DNA of 64,000 nucleotides from Algoriphagus yeomjeoni. GTDB lineage: Bacteria > Bacteroidota > Bacteroidia > Cytophagales > Cyclobacteriaceae. Location of the stretch: contig NZ_QLLK01000012.1 in NCBI RefSeq assembly GCF_003259505.1, forward strand, positions 62,001 to 126,000, given 5' to 3'. The notes beneath the pieces are model-generated. The model saw nothing but the letters and a program-made list of their open reading frames with translations. It had not been told where the DNA came from and made no database searches. Shown here piece by piece: positions 1 through 8,800 of this stretch; within the stretch, counting starts at the first letter, position 1; the number at the start of each line of letters is the position of its first letter. The translations under genes and the position numbers were made by a program.

Positions 1-1281
1 AAAATACTCCACAAAATACGCTTTAGTATTAGTGTTTAGCGGGTTATGAGGCTGAGGAACTGTTTGAATTACACCAAGAGCTGATGCATTAGCAGAAAAT
101 TGAAGAATTCTTTCAGCTCCATATTTTGTAAAATACCAGTATGTCCCTCCATTTTCTGATCTTGAATAAAGATCTCCACTTAAAATTATATCAGGAAAAA
201 ATTGAAGCAAATAATCAATTGCAGACCCACTACCTGCAGTATTTATAATTGTTCCCGAATGTTCATAATTCATAGCAAAATCGCTAATTCCATTACTTAA
301 TGCAAAATAAAAATCAAATTGATTAATAGATTGACCATTTTCAAATTTTACACCATTCAAATTCCCTTCCCAAAATGAATTATCTGAACCTCCGGAAATA
401 TTTCCAAATGAATTAATGCAAAGTCTATCTCCAGGCCCTTCCTCTTCCTCCTCTTCGCAATCCACTGTCACTCCTTCCAAATTTCCTTCAGGAACTTCGC
501 ACTCTTCATCAGTTGGAGTGGGATCACCTCCACCACCTCCGCCCCCACCAGTATCACCAGGAGTAGGAGGAGCCATCACCAATTCACATTCCATTCCATT
601 CGTTGTAGTACCAATTTCTTCCGGGGTTGTACACCCAATACCCTCAAAACAAGTATATTGGAACCAGGTGGTCTCAACTACGTAACAATAAAGTTGAAAG
701 TTGGAGGTTCTTGCAGACGTTCCTGACCCCTTCTTTTCTTGGTTTTTTAAATCCTTAATCCTATGGGTTTTTACCCCATCTTTAATCCTCCAGCCACTGA
801 TGAAATCACCATTCCATCTGTAAAAACGATACACCCCAGAGAAATCCGTCAGAATTTTTTGATATCCACCCTCCATAAAATCTTTCAATTTGAATTTCTT
901 ATCCGGGCTATCTGGATAAATATTCAAAAAATAAGGGACATAACTCCCATCTTGCTTTGGAAAGAGAATTAAGGTTTGGAGTATTGATGTTTTTTCCAGC
1001 TTAGCTGTTTTCAAATGCTTTGGAATGGCAATTTCCTCAAAATCAAATTGAACCTCAATAACCTTCTTTCCATCCGATTGATGGTACACTTTGGATTTAG
1101 ACCAGTCAGGCTTTCCTTTTCCATTTTTGAGCTTTCTTGCATTTTCGTGATCTTGAATTTGATTTTCAAAGCCTTCATACCAAGATTTAGCCGCTATTAT
1201 ATCTGAGTTTTCAAGCTCAGAAACATCCTCAATTTCCTGCTCAATACAGGAAGACGCAAGCAACCCCATAAAGACTGCCAT
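1..1281 (-). CDS. large surface lipoprotein, unknown function (3' end outside window)
   Basis: Reading the minus strand, the frame stays open from an ATG at 1281 to base 1 (427 codons) and continues past the window. The N-terminus is a lipoprotein signal: a hydrophobic stretch ending L-L-A-S-S-C. The charged part of the signal (K-P-L-F-R-L-V-G-I-L) lies just upstream of 1281 in the same frame but has no in-frame ATG; TTG at 1284 is an alternative start. Residues about 20-190 form a soluble domain I do not recognise. A Gly/Pro/Thr-rich linker follows (plus-strand bases about 510-575), then an acidic E-rich stretch and a C-terminal part without a recognisable domain. The segment C-E-V-P-E-G-N-L before the acidic tract is also found in the decayed gene at 9190-9588, so the two are related. 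Product probably outer-membrane anchored; function unknown. Confidence 0.75.
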   Translation of the reverse strand, partial: MAVFMGLLASSCIEQEIEDVSELENSDIIAAKSWYEGFENQIQDHENARKLKNGKGKPDWSKSKVYHQSDGKKVIEVQFDFEEIAIPKHLKTAKLEKTSILQTLILFPKQDGSYVPYFLNIYPDSPDKKFKLKDFMEGGYQKILTDFSGVYRFYRWNGDFISGWRIKDGVKTHRIKDLKNQEKKGSGTSARTSNFQLYCYVVETTWFQYTCFEGIGCTTPEEIGTTTNGMECELVMAPPTPGDTGGGGGGGGDPTPTDEECEVPEGNLEGVTVDCEEEEEEGPGDRLCINSFGNISGGSDNSFWEGNLNGVKFENGQSINQFDFYFALSNGISDFAMNYEHSGTIINTAGSGSAIDYLLQFFPDIILSGDLYSRSENGGTYWYFTKYGAERILQFSANASALGVIQTVPQPHNPLNTNTKAYFVEYF

Positions 1282-1306
1282 CAAAATTCCAACTAACCTA
1301 AATAAT

Positions 1307-1336
1307 GGTTTGGTTTGGTTTGGTTTGGTTTGGTTT
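1307..1336. repeat. six tandem GGTTT pentanucleotides at the lipoprotein start
   Basis: Six perfect copies of GGTTT (AAACC on the minus strand) lie between an upstream ATG at 1345 and the lipoprotein reading frame. With six copies the ATG at 1345 is out of frame and meets TAG at 1300. With seven copies (or four) it would be in frame and would encode a complete, positively charged lipoprotein signal peptide. Confidence 0.85.
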
Positions 1337-1471
1337 ATATAACATAGTATTAAAAATTTAATATCTCTAAGAACTTATTTTGGTTTCTATTTTGCAAGAA
1401 AAAACTAAAGAAATCTTTAGAAAATAAACTAACAGCATGTTTTTAAATATAAATGAGAAAAACCCAGATAT

Positions 1472-1506
1472 AAAAAAATCCAAGCCTCTCGACCTGGATT
1501 TTTTAG
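1472..1506. terminator. bidirectional Rho-independent-like terminator
   Basis: An A-run followed by TCCA, a loop, then TGGA and a T-run gives a short AT-rich hairpin with T-tracts on both strands. It lies 18 bases beyond the stop of the minus-strand oxidoreductase at 1524. Confidence 0.55.
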
Positions 1507-1523
1507 ACTTCTGACTTTATATT

Positions 1524-2690
1524 TCAGACCTTTTCAATCCAATCCACTCCAGTATCCTTCCAAGCTCTCTCATTTGCAGAGTTGATTACTGCTTCGCAAA
1601 CTTTCTGCGTTTCAAATGCATCTCTGAACGTAGGATGGCAAGCTTCGCCTGCTTCTAAACTATGGAAGAAATCTGCCACTTGGTGAATAAATGAGTGCTC
1701 ATAGCCAATAGAAGTGCCAGGAATCCACCATCTATCCATATATGGATGATCTCCATCTGTCACGTGAATTGATCTCCAGCCACGAACTTCTCCTTCGTCA
1801 CTGTGATCAAAATACTCCAAGCGAGTCAAATCATGCAAATCCCAGCGGATGGAAGCATGCTCACCATTAATTTCAAAGGTATAAAGTGCTTTATGACCTC
1901 TAGCGTAACGAGTTGCCTCGAATAAACCCAGAGAACCATTATCAAAGTGGCAATGGAAAACACAGGCATCATCAATAGTTACCTTCTTCTTTTCTCCAGT
2001 ACTTTGATGAACGCGCTCTTTGATGAAAGTTTCTGTCATGGCAGAAACATCTTTAATCCCACCATTCAGCCACATCGCAGTATCAATGCAATGTGCAAGC
2101 AAATCACCGGTAACACCAGAACCTGCAGCATCAGCATCCAATCTCCAAAGTGCATCTCCACCTTGCGGCAGATCTGGGCTAATAGTCCAGTCTTGCAGGA
2201 AGTTTGCCCGGTAATGGAAAATCTGTCCTAGCTTGCCAGAGGCTACGATTTTCTTAGCAAGTGTCACCGCAGGAACTCTTCTGTAATTGTACCAAACGGT
2301 GTTTTTCACACCCGCTTTCTCCACAGCTTCCACCATTCCTTTTGCCTCAGCAACAGTTCTTGCAAGGGGTTTTTCGCATAGAATCATTTTACCCGCTTCG
2401 GCCGCGGCAATTGCAATCTCAGCGTGTGTATCATTTGGAGTACAAATGTCCACCGCATCGATATCATCTCTTTTTAAGAGTTCTCTCCAGTCGGTTTCCA
2501 CAGATTTGTAGCCCCACTGATCTGCAAAAGCCTGTGCTTTTTCCTCTCTTCGTGAGCAGCAAGCCTGCAAAACCGGAACGTATTCATATTCTGGAAAAAA
2601 GTCAGGAACTCTCTTGTATCCGTTTGTGTGGATTCGGCCCATTAGTCCAGTACCGATGAGTCCTATTCTTATATGTTTCTTATTCTTCAT
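1524..2690 (-). CDS. Gfo/Idh/MocA family NAD(P)-dependent oxidoreductase
   Basis: 388 aa, a normal length for the family. The N-terminal Rossmann fold shows G-T-G-L-M-G at about residues 13-18, and the family E-K-P motif, whose Lys is catalytic, is at 106-108. The C-terminal alpha/beta domain contains [11 protein letters not shown], with the usual Asp/His pair. No signal peptide, so cytoplasmic. Family members oxidise or reduce a hydroxyl/keto group of sugars, inositols or sugar acids. It is the last gene of a four-gene minus-strand cluster with a TIM-barrel isomerase, a phosphomannose-isomerase-like cupin and a mutarotase-like protein, which points to catabolism of an unusual or keto-sugar. 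The substrate cannot be read from the sequence. Confidence 0.9.
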   Translation of the reverse strand: MKNKKHIRIGLIGTGLMGRIHTNGYKRVPDFFPEYEYVPVLQACCSRREEKAQAFADQWGYKSVETDWRELLKRDDIDAVDICTPNDTHAEIAIAAAEAGKMILCEKPLARTVAEAKGMVEAVEKAGVKNTVWYNYRRVPAVTLAKKIVASGKLGQIFHYRANFLQDWTISPDLPQGGDALWRLDADAAGSGVTGDLLAHCIDTAMWLNGGIKDVSAMTETFIKERVHQSTGEKKKVTIDDACVFHCHFDNGSLGLFEATRYARGHKALYTFEINGEHASIRWDLHDLTRLEYFDHSDEGEVRGWRSIHVTDGDHPYMDRWWIPGTSIGYEHSFIHQVADFFHSLEAGEACHPTFRDAFETQKVCEAVINSANERAWKDTGVDWIEKV

Positions 2691-2879
2691 TATTGTAAAA
2701 TTTTAAAATTGAAAGATTGGAAGATTGGGTTGAAAGTTGCAAAGTAGGAAGGTTGAAGAGTGTTGAATCGACTAAGGTTTGATTTAGAATTAGTGATTCA
2801 AAATTCCCCAGCCACACCCATCTTCGTTCGCATATTTTTCAGATTTCTGATTTCTGATTTCTGATTTTAGCTTTCAGCT
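2691..2879. repeat. short-unit A/T-rich intergenic repeats
   Basis: The gap holds two low-complexity tracts: variants of GATTGGAA/GTTGAAAG at about 2705-2760, and three near-perfect TTTCTGA heptamers at 2844-2864 followed by CTTTCAGCTTT. No open reading frame or clear promoter is seen. This is one of several intergenic tracts in the window with a period of about seven bases. Confidence 0.5.
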
Positions 2880-3896
2880 TTACCAACCGTGTGCATTTCT
2901 CACTTTCACCAATGCCGCAAGGATGTCATTCCAGGTTTGTTGACTTTCCATGACAGAATTTGGGAACATACAGCCATCCCAGCAGATATGCTTGAAAGCT
3001 TTGGTCAATTCACCTTTATCATCACGTAGCCAATAACCCGCATCATGAGCAATATCTAAAACTCCATTTGGATCGGTAGCTTGACAATGTCTTCCTGTCT
3101 TGTCATGTGAGCCTTGTCCGAATACTGAACCATCGTTTTGAGCAACATGAAAATCAATTGTCCACGGTCTAAGTGCATCAGTTACGGTTTTCAAAGCAGC
3201 TTTTACTGCCTCACGGTCATTCAGATCTGCATCCTTTGGCAGGATTCTATGCTCAGGAGCATTATAGCCCATGGTATAAAGAAAAGTATGCGACATGTCT
3301 GCCTGGAAACCAATGTTCGGACGATCGACCATCTCAAGTAGCTCAACCATGTATTTCCAGCTGTGCATCGCACCCCAGCAGATTTCACCTTCTGTTGCAA
3401 GTTTCTCGCCGTAGCCTGCAGCCACGTCACATGCCTCTCTAAATGTTTCTGCAATGATTTTTGTGTTTCCAGCAGGATCCTTAGCCCAGTCTTCTACACC
3501 AGCAGCAGAATCAATTCTTATTACTCCATAAGGGCGCACTCCAAGATCTCGAAGTTTTTTCCCGAATTCACAGGCATTGCGAACCATGTCAACAAAAGTC
3601 TTACGCTGATCAGCCGTTCCCATCGCAGAGCCCGCCCAAATCGGAGCAACTAATGAGCCTGCAACCAAATTATGTTTTTGGAGCTTTTCTGCAAGGATCT
3701 TGGTTTCATCCGAATTATCCAATTTGAAATGTGGCTCTAGCAAACCTAGATCTACTCCATCAAATTTCACCCCATCAACTTCAGCTGCTGCTGTCATTGC
3801 CAGAAGGGAATCGAAAGGAATTACAGGTTCAGAATCTGCTCCTTTGCCTACGATTCCAGGCCAGGTAGCATTGTGTAGTTTTGGGTAATTGTTCAT
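2880..3896 (-). CDS. sugar phosphate isomerase/epimerase family (TIM barrel)
   Basis: 338 aa, no signal peptide. It has the xylose-isomerase-like TIM-barrel pattern with metal-ligand candidates in E-G-E-I-C-W, Q-A-D-M-S-H and D-F-H-V-A-Q-N-D. Such proteins isomerise or epimerise sugars and keto-sugars, usually with a divalent metal, and are very often paired with Gfo/Idh/MocA enzymes as here (183 bases upstream of the oxidoreductase). Some relatives act in C-glycoside or 3-keto-sugar breakdown. The exact reaction is unknown; the family call is secure. Confidence 0.85.
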   Translation of the reverse strand: MNNYPKLHNATWPGIVGKGADSEPVIPFDSLLAMTAAAEVDGVKFDGVDLGLLEPHFKLDNSDETKILAEKLQKHNLVAGSLVAPIWAGSAMGTADQRKTFVDMVRNACEFGKKLRDLGVRPYGVIRIDSAAGVEDWAKDPAGNTKIIAETFREACDVAAGYGEKLATEGEICWGAMHSWKYMVELLEMVDRPNIGFQADMSHTFLYTMGYNAPEHRILPKDADLNDREAVKAALKTVTDALRPWTIDFHVAQNDGSVFGQGSHDKTGRHCQATDPNGVLDIAHDAGYWLRDDKGELTKAFKHICWDGCMFPNSVMESQQTWNDILAALVKVRNAHGW

Positions 3897-3956
3897 TGTA
3901 TGTGGTTATTATGTTAAAGGTATTTTTTATTGTATTTGTCACCATGATCAAGTTGA

Positions 3957-4024
3957 GAGATGTCGACGGTCCACTGACCACAGTCCACCGAGGCTCAGTG
4001 GACTATGGACTGTTGACCGTGGAC
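3957..4024. repeat. inverted array of 7-base units with GGAC/GTCC core
   Basis: The left arm reads as 7-base steps GTCCACT, GACCACA, GTCCACC; the right arm as GTGGACT, ATGGACT, GTTGACC, GTGGACA. The arms are complementary in core and phase, so a transcript could fold into a long imperfect hairpin between the cupin and isomerase genes. It resembles the CAGT arrays near 17 kb and 60 kb in design, but not in sequence. Confidence 0.6.
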
Positions 4025-4028
4025 AATC

Positions 4029-5237
4029 CTATTTCACAACCAAATCCGGATTATCAGGACCAAAATGCTTCAGCATGACAATAGGGTCAGTCTTAGAGTG
4101 GTTGGTAATTTTCACACCAGCTTGAGCAGCTTTTTCAGAGACAAAATACTCATCATGTGTCAATTGGCCAAAGCGGATAAGCGCAGGAGTTTCAATGTCC
4201 CAATCATTCATTTTCCCAAAGCCCTGCATCATGATCATCCCGTATGCTGCTGCATCTTTGATCGTTACCGATTGCCCAGGGAAAACAGTTAATTCCTTGG
4301 CACTGTAGTCATGAGAACGGTAGCAAATCCATTTGTCATCGTATCCTTTTGCGTTCATTTCCGCTCTGTCTTCCACTGGAATTGGCTCCATGTAATGGTT
4401 ATCCATGATGTTCGGATTCACATTCAAATCCCAATCAATCATCTCTACCAGCAATTCATAGTCTCCCCAGCGATCTTTTGGTGTAGCATTCCAAAGCAAA
4501 TCATCTGGAATGATAGCTTCGTTCACCAATGACTGATACATCGCAAAAATATCTGAAGCTTTCTGTGGTTCGTAAGTACACAAGCTACCAGGAGCATGAA
4601 GCATTCCCGGAGGAACGTTCCAACCCGTTCCTGGCTGAAGTCTGAAGGCCTGAGAATAGTTGGTGATTTTATTATCGCCTTTGTTGAAATTCTTTAGGCA
4701 CTCAAGAATGGTTTCCTTAGATGTTCCTGGAGCGATTCCAAAGAAAGTATATGGAAAGTCTCCGCCGTGATTATTGACTTGAGGAGGAAAATAATAGGCC
4801 TCAGGCTTACCATTTTGTCCAGTCAATTTCCCAAACTCATCACTCGGGTGAATATGGTGCGGAAGTGGCCCCATGTTGTCAAAAAACTTAGAGTACATAG
4901 GCCAAGACTTGTACTTATCCCAAAGTCTACTACCAATGATCTCTGCCCCTAGTTCGTCAATCGCATCTTTCAAGAGGAAAAGCTCTGTTTTTCCTCCATC
5001 TTCCAAAGCAATGTGACTTAGGCCTTCATTCTTGCTGGTCAGCGGGCCATTTTCCGCCGGCGTTGTAGAAGAAAACCAACGTTCGTCAATTCCTCCACGC
5101 TCACCTCCGAGGCTGTAATAATCATCGGGATGAAGTTTGATCCTTCGTCCTGGCACACAAAATGACCGAGGCACCCAAGTTGGGGTTAATCTTAGTATTC
5201 CTTCTCCCTGTTCGAGAGCTTTTTTTGCTAAACTCAT
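4029..5237 (-). CDS. cupin protein, class I phosphomannose isomerase-like
   Basis: 402 aa from the chosen ATG (M-S-L-A-K-K). A longer start at 5306 would add a low-complexity leader that reads like the flanking AT-rich spacer, so it was not used. The motif P-L-P-H-H-I-H-P-S-D-E-F at about residue 125 matches the metal-binding HxH...E region of type I mannose-6-phosphate isomerases. P-P-G-M-L-H-A-P-G-S-L near residue 210 supplies a further His of the cupin metal site. No signal peptide. It probably isomerises a sugar or sugar phosphate in the same pathway as its neighbours, but it is a divergent family member and need not use mannose 6-phosphate. Confidence 0.75.
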   Translation of the reverse strand: MSLAKKALEQGEGILRLTPTWVPRSFCVPGRRIKLHPDDYYSLGGERGGIDERWFSSTTPAENGPLTSKNEGLSHIALEDGGKTELFLLKDAIDELGAEIIGSRLWDKYKSWPMYSKFFDNMGPLPHHIHPSDEFGKLTGQNGKPEAYYFPPQVNNHGGDFPYTFFGIAPGTSKETILECLKNFNKGDNKITNYSQAFRLQPGTGWNVPPGMLHAPGSLCTYEPQKASDIFAMYQSLVNEAIIPDDLLWNATPKDRWGDYELLVEMIDWDLNVNPNIMDNHYMEPIPVEDRAEMNAKGYDDKWICYRSHDYSAKELTVFPGQSVTIKDAAAYGMIMMQGFGKMNDWDIETPALIRFGQLTHDEYFVSEKAAQAGVKITNHSKTDPIVMLKHFGPDNPDLVVK

Positions 5238-5334
5238 GGGTTTATTAATTTGAGATTTGATATTGATTGAAAAATTGGAATATTGAAAAATTTGAAAATT
5301 CTTCATACCGCCCCAATTTTAAATTTTTGCCATT

Positions 5335-6393
5335 TTACATTTTAAATTCTTTTACTGAAGCCCCCTTTAGCACTTCCATCTTGATTTCATAAGTCCTGCT
5401 TTCTCCAGGCTCAAGCAAAATCAAAGTGTCATCTTTCCTTGCAGCAGCTTGACCGATTGGAGGATTTGTTGCCGGTTCGAGTGCAGTCACGTATTCATTC
5501 TTACCCCAATGCTGCCAATTGATAAGCCATGGCATTTGCTTTTTGGAAAAAGAAATGCTTAAACCCAATTCCAATGCATCGTTCATATAGCCACAAGTGA
5601 CTTGGTCGTTTTTGTCTGATTTTGGATCAATGAAAGCTACATCTTCACCAAAAGCCGAGTGGGATTCCAAAGGAGCCGAGCATTTAGTGAACCTATTTTT
5701 CTTATTGAAATCAGACATGGAATCGTCTGATTCTCTTTTTTGGATTTCTCCATTCCAGACTATCCGAGTTCCTTCATTGATCAAAGGCCAACCGCAATTG
5801 ATATGATATAAAACCATATGGGGAGCAGGGGAATTACCTCGGTTGAAAACCTCATCCTTTATGGAGATTTCAGCCTTCCCTAAGGATCCGGAAATAGTTC
5901 TTTTCAATTCCAGACTTGGACCAAAAGTCGTTGTCTCGCGAATTATTCCGACGATTTCAAAATTCAGATCTCCAGAATAAATATCTGGTTGCTTGATGGA
6001 AACCAATTCTGCTGGAGTATTACTGTAGTTTCCATGCAAGCCTCTGCTTCCAGTTTCATCTTCGTTCGGAGGTCCCATGGAAGATATTCCGCAAGTAGTA
6101 AGCAGTCCACCGCCAAATGTTCTCAACCAATCTATTCCTTGATTGGAAAAAGGTTGGGAAGATACATGACCTGCATTGCTGATCCATGACAGGCTATGCT
6201 CATTGTGAAAGGCATCCAGAATATCCATTCCCCGATCCAACACCACTTTATATCGAAGTCCTGAACCAGTATTGATCCATGCGATTCTAGTTCCACGTCC
6301 TGCTCCGTTATCTAGAATTGAAGTTTCTATTCCGCCAAGCTGACGAAAATTGGACAATTTATCTTTCCAATTGGATGGATCTGAGAGGTTCAT
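5335..6393 (-). CDS. DUF4432 family protein, aldose 1-epimerase-like fold
   Basis: 352 aa, cytoplasmic. It matches the DUF4432 group of galactose-mutarotase-like beta-sandwich proteins: V-V-L-D-R-G-M-D-I near residue 52, G-G-G-L-L-T-T-C-G at about 94-102, L-H-G-N near 119, and Y-H-I-N-C-G-W-P in the centre. The family binds sugars and is usually encoded beside sugar dehydrogenases and isomerases. It is the first gene of the four-gene minus-strand cluster, so the promoter should lie in 6394-6540. Role inferred: anomer interconversion or a related step on the cluster's sugar substrate. Confidence 0.75.
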   Translation of the reverse strand: MNLSDPSNWKDKLSNFRQLGGIETSILDNGAGRGTRIAWINTGSGLRYKVVLDRGMDILDAFHNEHSLSWISNAGHVSSQPFSNQGIDWLRTFGGGLLTTCGISSMGPPNEDETGSRGLHGNYSNTPAELVSIKQPDIYSGDLNFEIVGIIRETTTFGPSLELKRTISGSLGKAEISIKDEVFNRGNSPAPHMVLYHINCGWPLINEGTRIVWNGEIQKRESDDSMSDFNKKNRFTKCSAPLESHSAFGEDVAFIDPKSDKNDQVTCGYMNDALELGLSISFSKKQMPWLINWQHWGKNEYVTALEPATNPPIGQAAARKDDTLILLEPGESRTYEIKMEVLKGASVKEFKM

Positions 6394-6727
6394 TAGTGGG
6401 TTTTAGACTAGTCTGTAATCTATTAAAAAGGCCTTCCGACACTGTCCTGCCCTATATGGGTCAGATTTGAAAGCACGGGAATAAGTTATGCAACTTATAA
6501 GAGAGAATGTAGCCATTAATAAAAAAATGGAGAGACTTTTGGTTGGATTATCTGCGTCACTGCGAGGCCTGAGGAAGGAACAACGAAGCAATCTGCTGGG
6601 TTGGGTTCAAGTCTTCAGACTTGGACCAAAAATATTGAAGTCTTCAGACTGCTAAATATTCTATCTTCTTAATAAAAAAACATTCCCGTTTTAAGTACCT
6701 TAATCTTAGCCTAGCTAAACTTTTTAA
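6394..6727. other. intergenic region with dispersed repeat and REP-like hairpins
   Basis: This separates the divergent sugar cluster and the RAYT gene. At 6551-6597 it carries CGTCACTGCGAGG ... CGAAGCAATCTG, which resembles a repeat family I recognise from many bacterial intergenic regions (from memory, not searched). At 6604-6627 and 6639-6650 there are hairpins with an AGTCT/AGACT stem and a TC loop. An open frame of 62 codons on the minus strand (6403-6591) runs through the repeat and is not believed to be a gene. Confidence 0.5.
6604..6650. repeat. two REP-like hairpins upstream of the RAYT gene
   Basis: CAAGTCTTCAGACTTG at 6608-6623 is a perfect 7-bp stem with a TC loop, extended by GGT/ACC. 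AGTCTTCAGACT at 6639-6650 is a shorter copy. The same core recurs downstream of the transposase in reverse orientation, as expected of REP sequences mobilised by RAYT proteins. Confidence 0.7.
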
Positions 6728-7282
6728 ATGAGCAGAAAATACAAAATCCAAGACCAAGACAAGCTTTACTTTGTGACCTTTACGATTGTGGAATGGATCG
6801 ATCTATTTACACGAAAAGCTTACAGAGACATTCTTATAGATTCTTTAAAATACTGCCAAAACAATAAGGGCCTAGACTTATGTGCCTTTTGTATCATGTC
6901 AAGCCATATTCATTTGATAATGGGCAGAAATGGTGAACAGACTATTGAGGCAATTATTAGAGATTTCAAAAAGTTTACAGCAATCGAAATTCTGAAATCC
7001 ATTCAAGGAAGTCCTGAAGAAAGTAGAAAAGAGTTTTTACTTCATCACTTTAGGCAGGCCGGAGCTAGAAACCCAAATAATTCGACCTTTCAAATTTGGC
7101 AGCAACACAATCATCCAATTGAACTTAACTCAAATGACAAAATTTCTCGTTGCCTAAACTATATCCACCAAAACCCAGTAGTTGCAGGTATTGTGTTTTC
7201 TGCTGAGGATTATGTTTACAGCAGCGCATCCAACTATGCGGGGTTACCAGAAAAGTTAATTGAAGTGCTTTTAATTGAATAA
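6728..7282 (+). CDS. REP-associated tyrosine transposase (RAYT, IS200-like Y1 fold)
   Basis: 184 aa. The HUH motif H-I-H-L is at residues 60-63 (after C-I-M-S-S), and the candidate nucleophile is Tyr145 in L-N-Y-I-H-Q-N-P-V-V-A-G, the typical family signature. F-V-T-F-T-I near residue 15 is the first beta strand of the Y1 fold. RAYT proteins are single-copy domesticated transposases that bind and cleave REP hairpins. Hairpins of one sequence family lie on both sides of this gene, which fits that role. The gene appears intact and is not bounded by IS ends. Confidence 0.85.
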   Translation: MSRKYKIQDQDKLYFVTFTIVEWIDLFTRKAYRDILIDSLKYCQNNKGLDLCAFCIMSSHIHLIMGRNGEQTIEAIIRDFKKFTAIEILKSIQGSPEESRKEFLLHHFRQAGARNPNNSTFQIWQQHNHPIELNSNDKISRCLNYIHQNPVVAGIVFSAEDYVYSSASNYAGLPEKLIEVLLIE

Positions 7283-7352
7283 ATCAGCAAAGCTTGTTTC
7301 TAGTCTCCCTGGCTTGGACCTGATGCAAATGCAGCCTTCAGACTGTTCTTTT

Positions 7353-7397
7353 GCAGTCAGGAGACTGCATTAAAATAAGTCCAAGTCTGAAGACTTG
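7353..7397. repeat. REP-like hairpins downstream of the RAYT gene
   Basis: GCAGTC-AGGA-GACTGC at 7353-7368 and CAAGTCTGAAGACTTG at 7382-7397 (7-bp stem, GA loop). The second is the reverse complement of the copy at 6608-6623, so inverted REP copies bracket the transposase. Confidence 0.7.
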
Positions 7398-7411
7398 AAC
7401 TAAAGCAAGAT

Positions 7412-7447
7412 TAAAAAAATGGCCCAAGTTTTTAAACAAGGGCCTTT
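7412..7447 (-). terminator. terminator downstream of the 7520-8197 gene
   Basis: On the minus strand GGCCC-TTGTTT ... AACTTGGGCC forms a stem followed by a run of seven T. It sits after the stop of the minus-strand gene at 7520. The same layout (REP hairpin plus terminator) is repeated at 9595-9654. Confidence 0.55.
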
Positions 7448-7519
7448 AGAACATTGTAGCTAAAGTTCAACATAAACAGTCGGCTACTGTTACTTGGGTT
7501 AGGAAAAACTAATTTCCAA

Positions 7520-8197
7520 TCAATCCTCGCTCTCTTCCTCTTCGAATAGATGTACCTCCGCATCAAATTCAGCTTCCATAAACTCATCTCGAGCAATCCA
7601 GTATTCTGAAGTGATTAGCTGATATTGTTCACCTTCTATTTTTCTCAACACCCAAATAATGGAATCCGCTTCTTCGAAATTGACTTTGCCTTCCAATTGA
7701 TCTGGAAAAAGACGTTTAATCAAGTTGCTATCATTTAGCGTGTGCTGCAACGCCTTCAACACAATCTCTTTGGTGATTTCTTCAGCACCTTCATCCTTGC
7801 TATTAATTTCAAATTCAGCAATTGTCGCTTTGGCACTTGGAAATTTACCGTTGTAAGCTTTGTGCAAAAGCTGGTTGATATTGAATAACTGATGATGCAA
7901 GTCTATTTTCGGATATTCTTCAGAAATTTTATCCAAAACCATATCGTGAGACATCTGATCAATCTGACCTTCATTGAGTTCTTCTGACAGCCTATAATCG
8001 AGCAAAATCGCAGCTGCTTCAGCAGGTTCAAAATCAGAGATTGCCATATTCAGCAACTCCTTTAACTCCGCAGTAGAGGAATTAGCTGCATCAGGAAAAC
8101 CAAAACGGTCAAGTAATTCAATCAAGTCTTGATTGCTCCAACTTCCAGGTAATTCATCTACTGTTTGTACTTTATTAATGATGATATGGTAATTCAT
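7520..8197 (-). CDS. acidic hypothetical protein
   Basis: 225 aa, no signal peptide or membrane segment, strongly acidic with a D/E-rich C-terminus (F-E-E-E-E-S-E-D). I do not recognise a domain. Residues about 15-70 could form small helices (S-W-S-N-Q-D-L-I-E-L-L-D-R-F-G). The length, base composition and terminator position support a real gene. Its neighbours (RAYT, decayed genes, small lipoproteins) mark an accessory region and do not indicate a function. Confidence 0.65.
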   Translation of the reverse strand: MNYHIIINKVQTVDELPGSWSNQDLIELLDRFGFPDAANSSTAELKELLNMAISDFEPAEAAAILLDYRLSEELNEGQIDQMSHDMVLDKISEEYPKIDLHHQLFNINQLLHKAYNGKFPSAKATIAEFEINSKDEGAEEITKEIVLKALQHTLNDSNLIKRLFPDQLEGKVNFEEADSIIWVLRKIEGEQYQLITSEYWIARDEFMEAEFDAEVHLFEEEESED

Positions 8198-8529
8198 GGT
8201 TTGTGGTTTAGATAATAAAAAGTATCCCCAACAAGAGATACTACTAGCTCAGCTTACGCCTATTCTTTTCAACGAAGCTTTCAAGATGGTGTTCAGAAAG
8301 ACTGGGGAGTTTGGTTAAAGTAACTATCTTTAAAAACTATAGGTTTAAGAAACTTTTTACCTTTATGATACCGGAGAGGAAGCATACAATGATTGCTCAG
8401 TTGGATATTTGGGATGTTTTTTTCCATAATGTATAGATGTTGATTAGGGTTTTCATTTGCACAGCTACATAACTTTTCATTTTCAGGTCATGCTTTTCGA
8501 AGGTGCGATTAATTAAGTTGCAGTAGGGG
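8198..8529. other. intergenic region, no convincing gene
   Basis: The only open frame of note is 44 codons on the minus strand (8293-8427), beginning M-E-K-N-I-P-N-I. It has no recognisable domain and could be a remnant. The rest is AT-rich spacer upstream of the acidic protein at 8197 and downstream of the degraded lipoprotein copy at 8530. Confidence 0.35.
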
Positions 8530-8676
8530 TTAACCTGGTATTTGATCATTCGAAAAGTCTAATCTTTCCTCATTATTCTCATTCAGGTCAAAACCACCAA
8601 TCGTCTGATTGCATTCCTCTAAATCCAAGCAACTGACCGTATCCAAATTAGACATTAATATCAGAGCTTTTCCCAT
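8530..8676 (-). pseudogene. truncated paralogue of the 8801-9136 lipoprotein
   Basis: A 48-codon frame from ATG at 8676 ends at TAA 8530. Its L-E-E-C ... F-D-L-N-E-N-N-E-E-R-L-D-F aligns with L-E-E-C ... F-D-L-N-T-P-Y-E-E-E-I-D-F of the intact lipoprotein at 8801-9136, including the Cys and the F-D-L-N block, and then stops. The intact relative continues for about 70 more residues, so this looks like a duplicate with a lost 3' half. A very short functional peptide cannot be excluded. Confidence 0.55.
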
Positions 8677-8745
8677 ATCAATTAAAAGGTAGCTTAGAAC
8701 TTAAGCTAGTCCAAAGCTGGTTTGATCCCAAATTGACGAAAAAAA

Positions 8746-8769
8746 GGTCCAAGTCCGAAGACCTGAACC
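8746..8769. repeat. REP-like hairpin copy
   Basis: GGTCCAAGTCCGAAGACC followed by TGAACC: the same family as the hairpins at 6608 and 7382, with two substitutions in the stem, in the same orientation as the 7382 copy. It lies just downstream of the lipoprotein gene ending at 8801. Confidence 0.65.
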
Positions 8770-8800
8770 TCTCAAAATTTTAAAGAAGAAAGATTTCAGC

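Noticed and set aside
416..685. Plus-strand open frame rich in Ser and Pro
   Set aside because: It is the antisense of the Gly/Thr/Glu-rich linker of the lipoprotein on the minus strand, where the frame is open across the whole region with coherent coding.
5238..5306. N-terminal extension of the cupin protein from a start at 5306
   Set aside because: The added residues are low-complexity and mirror the AT-rich repeats of the spacer; the family match begins after the ATG at 5237.
6403..6591. 62-codon minus-strand open frame with a hydrophobic stretch
   Set aside because: It runs through a dispersed repeat and has no recognisable family or start context.
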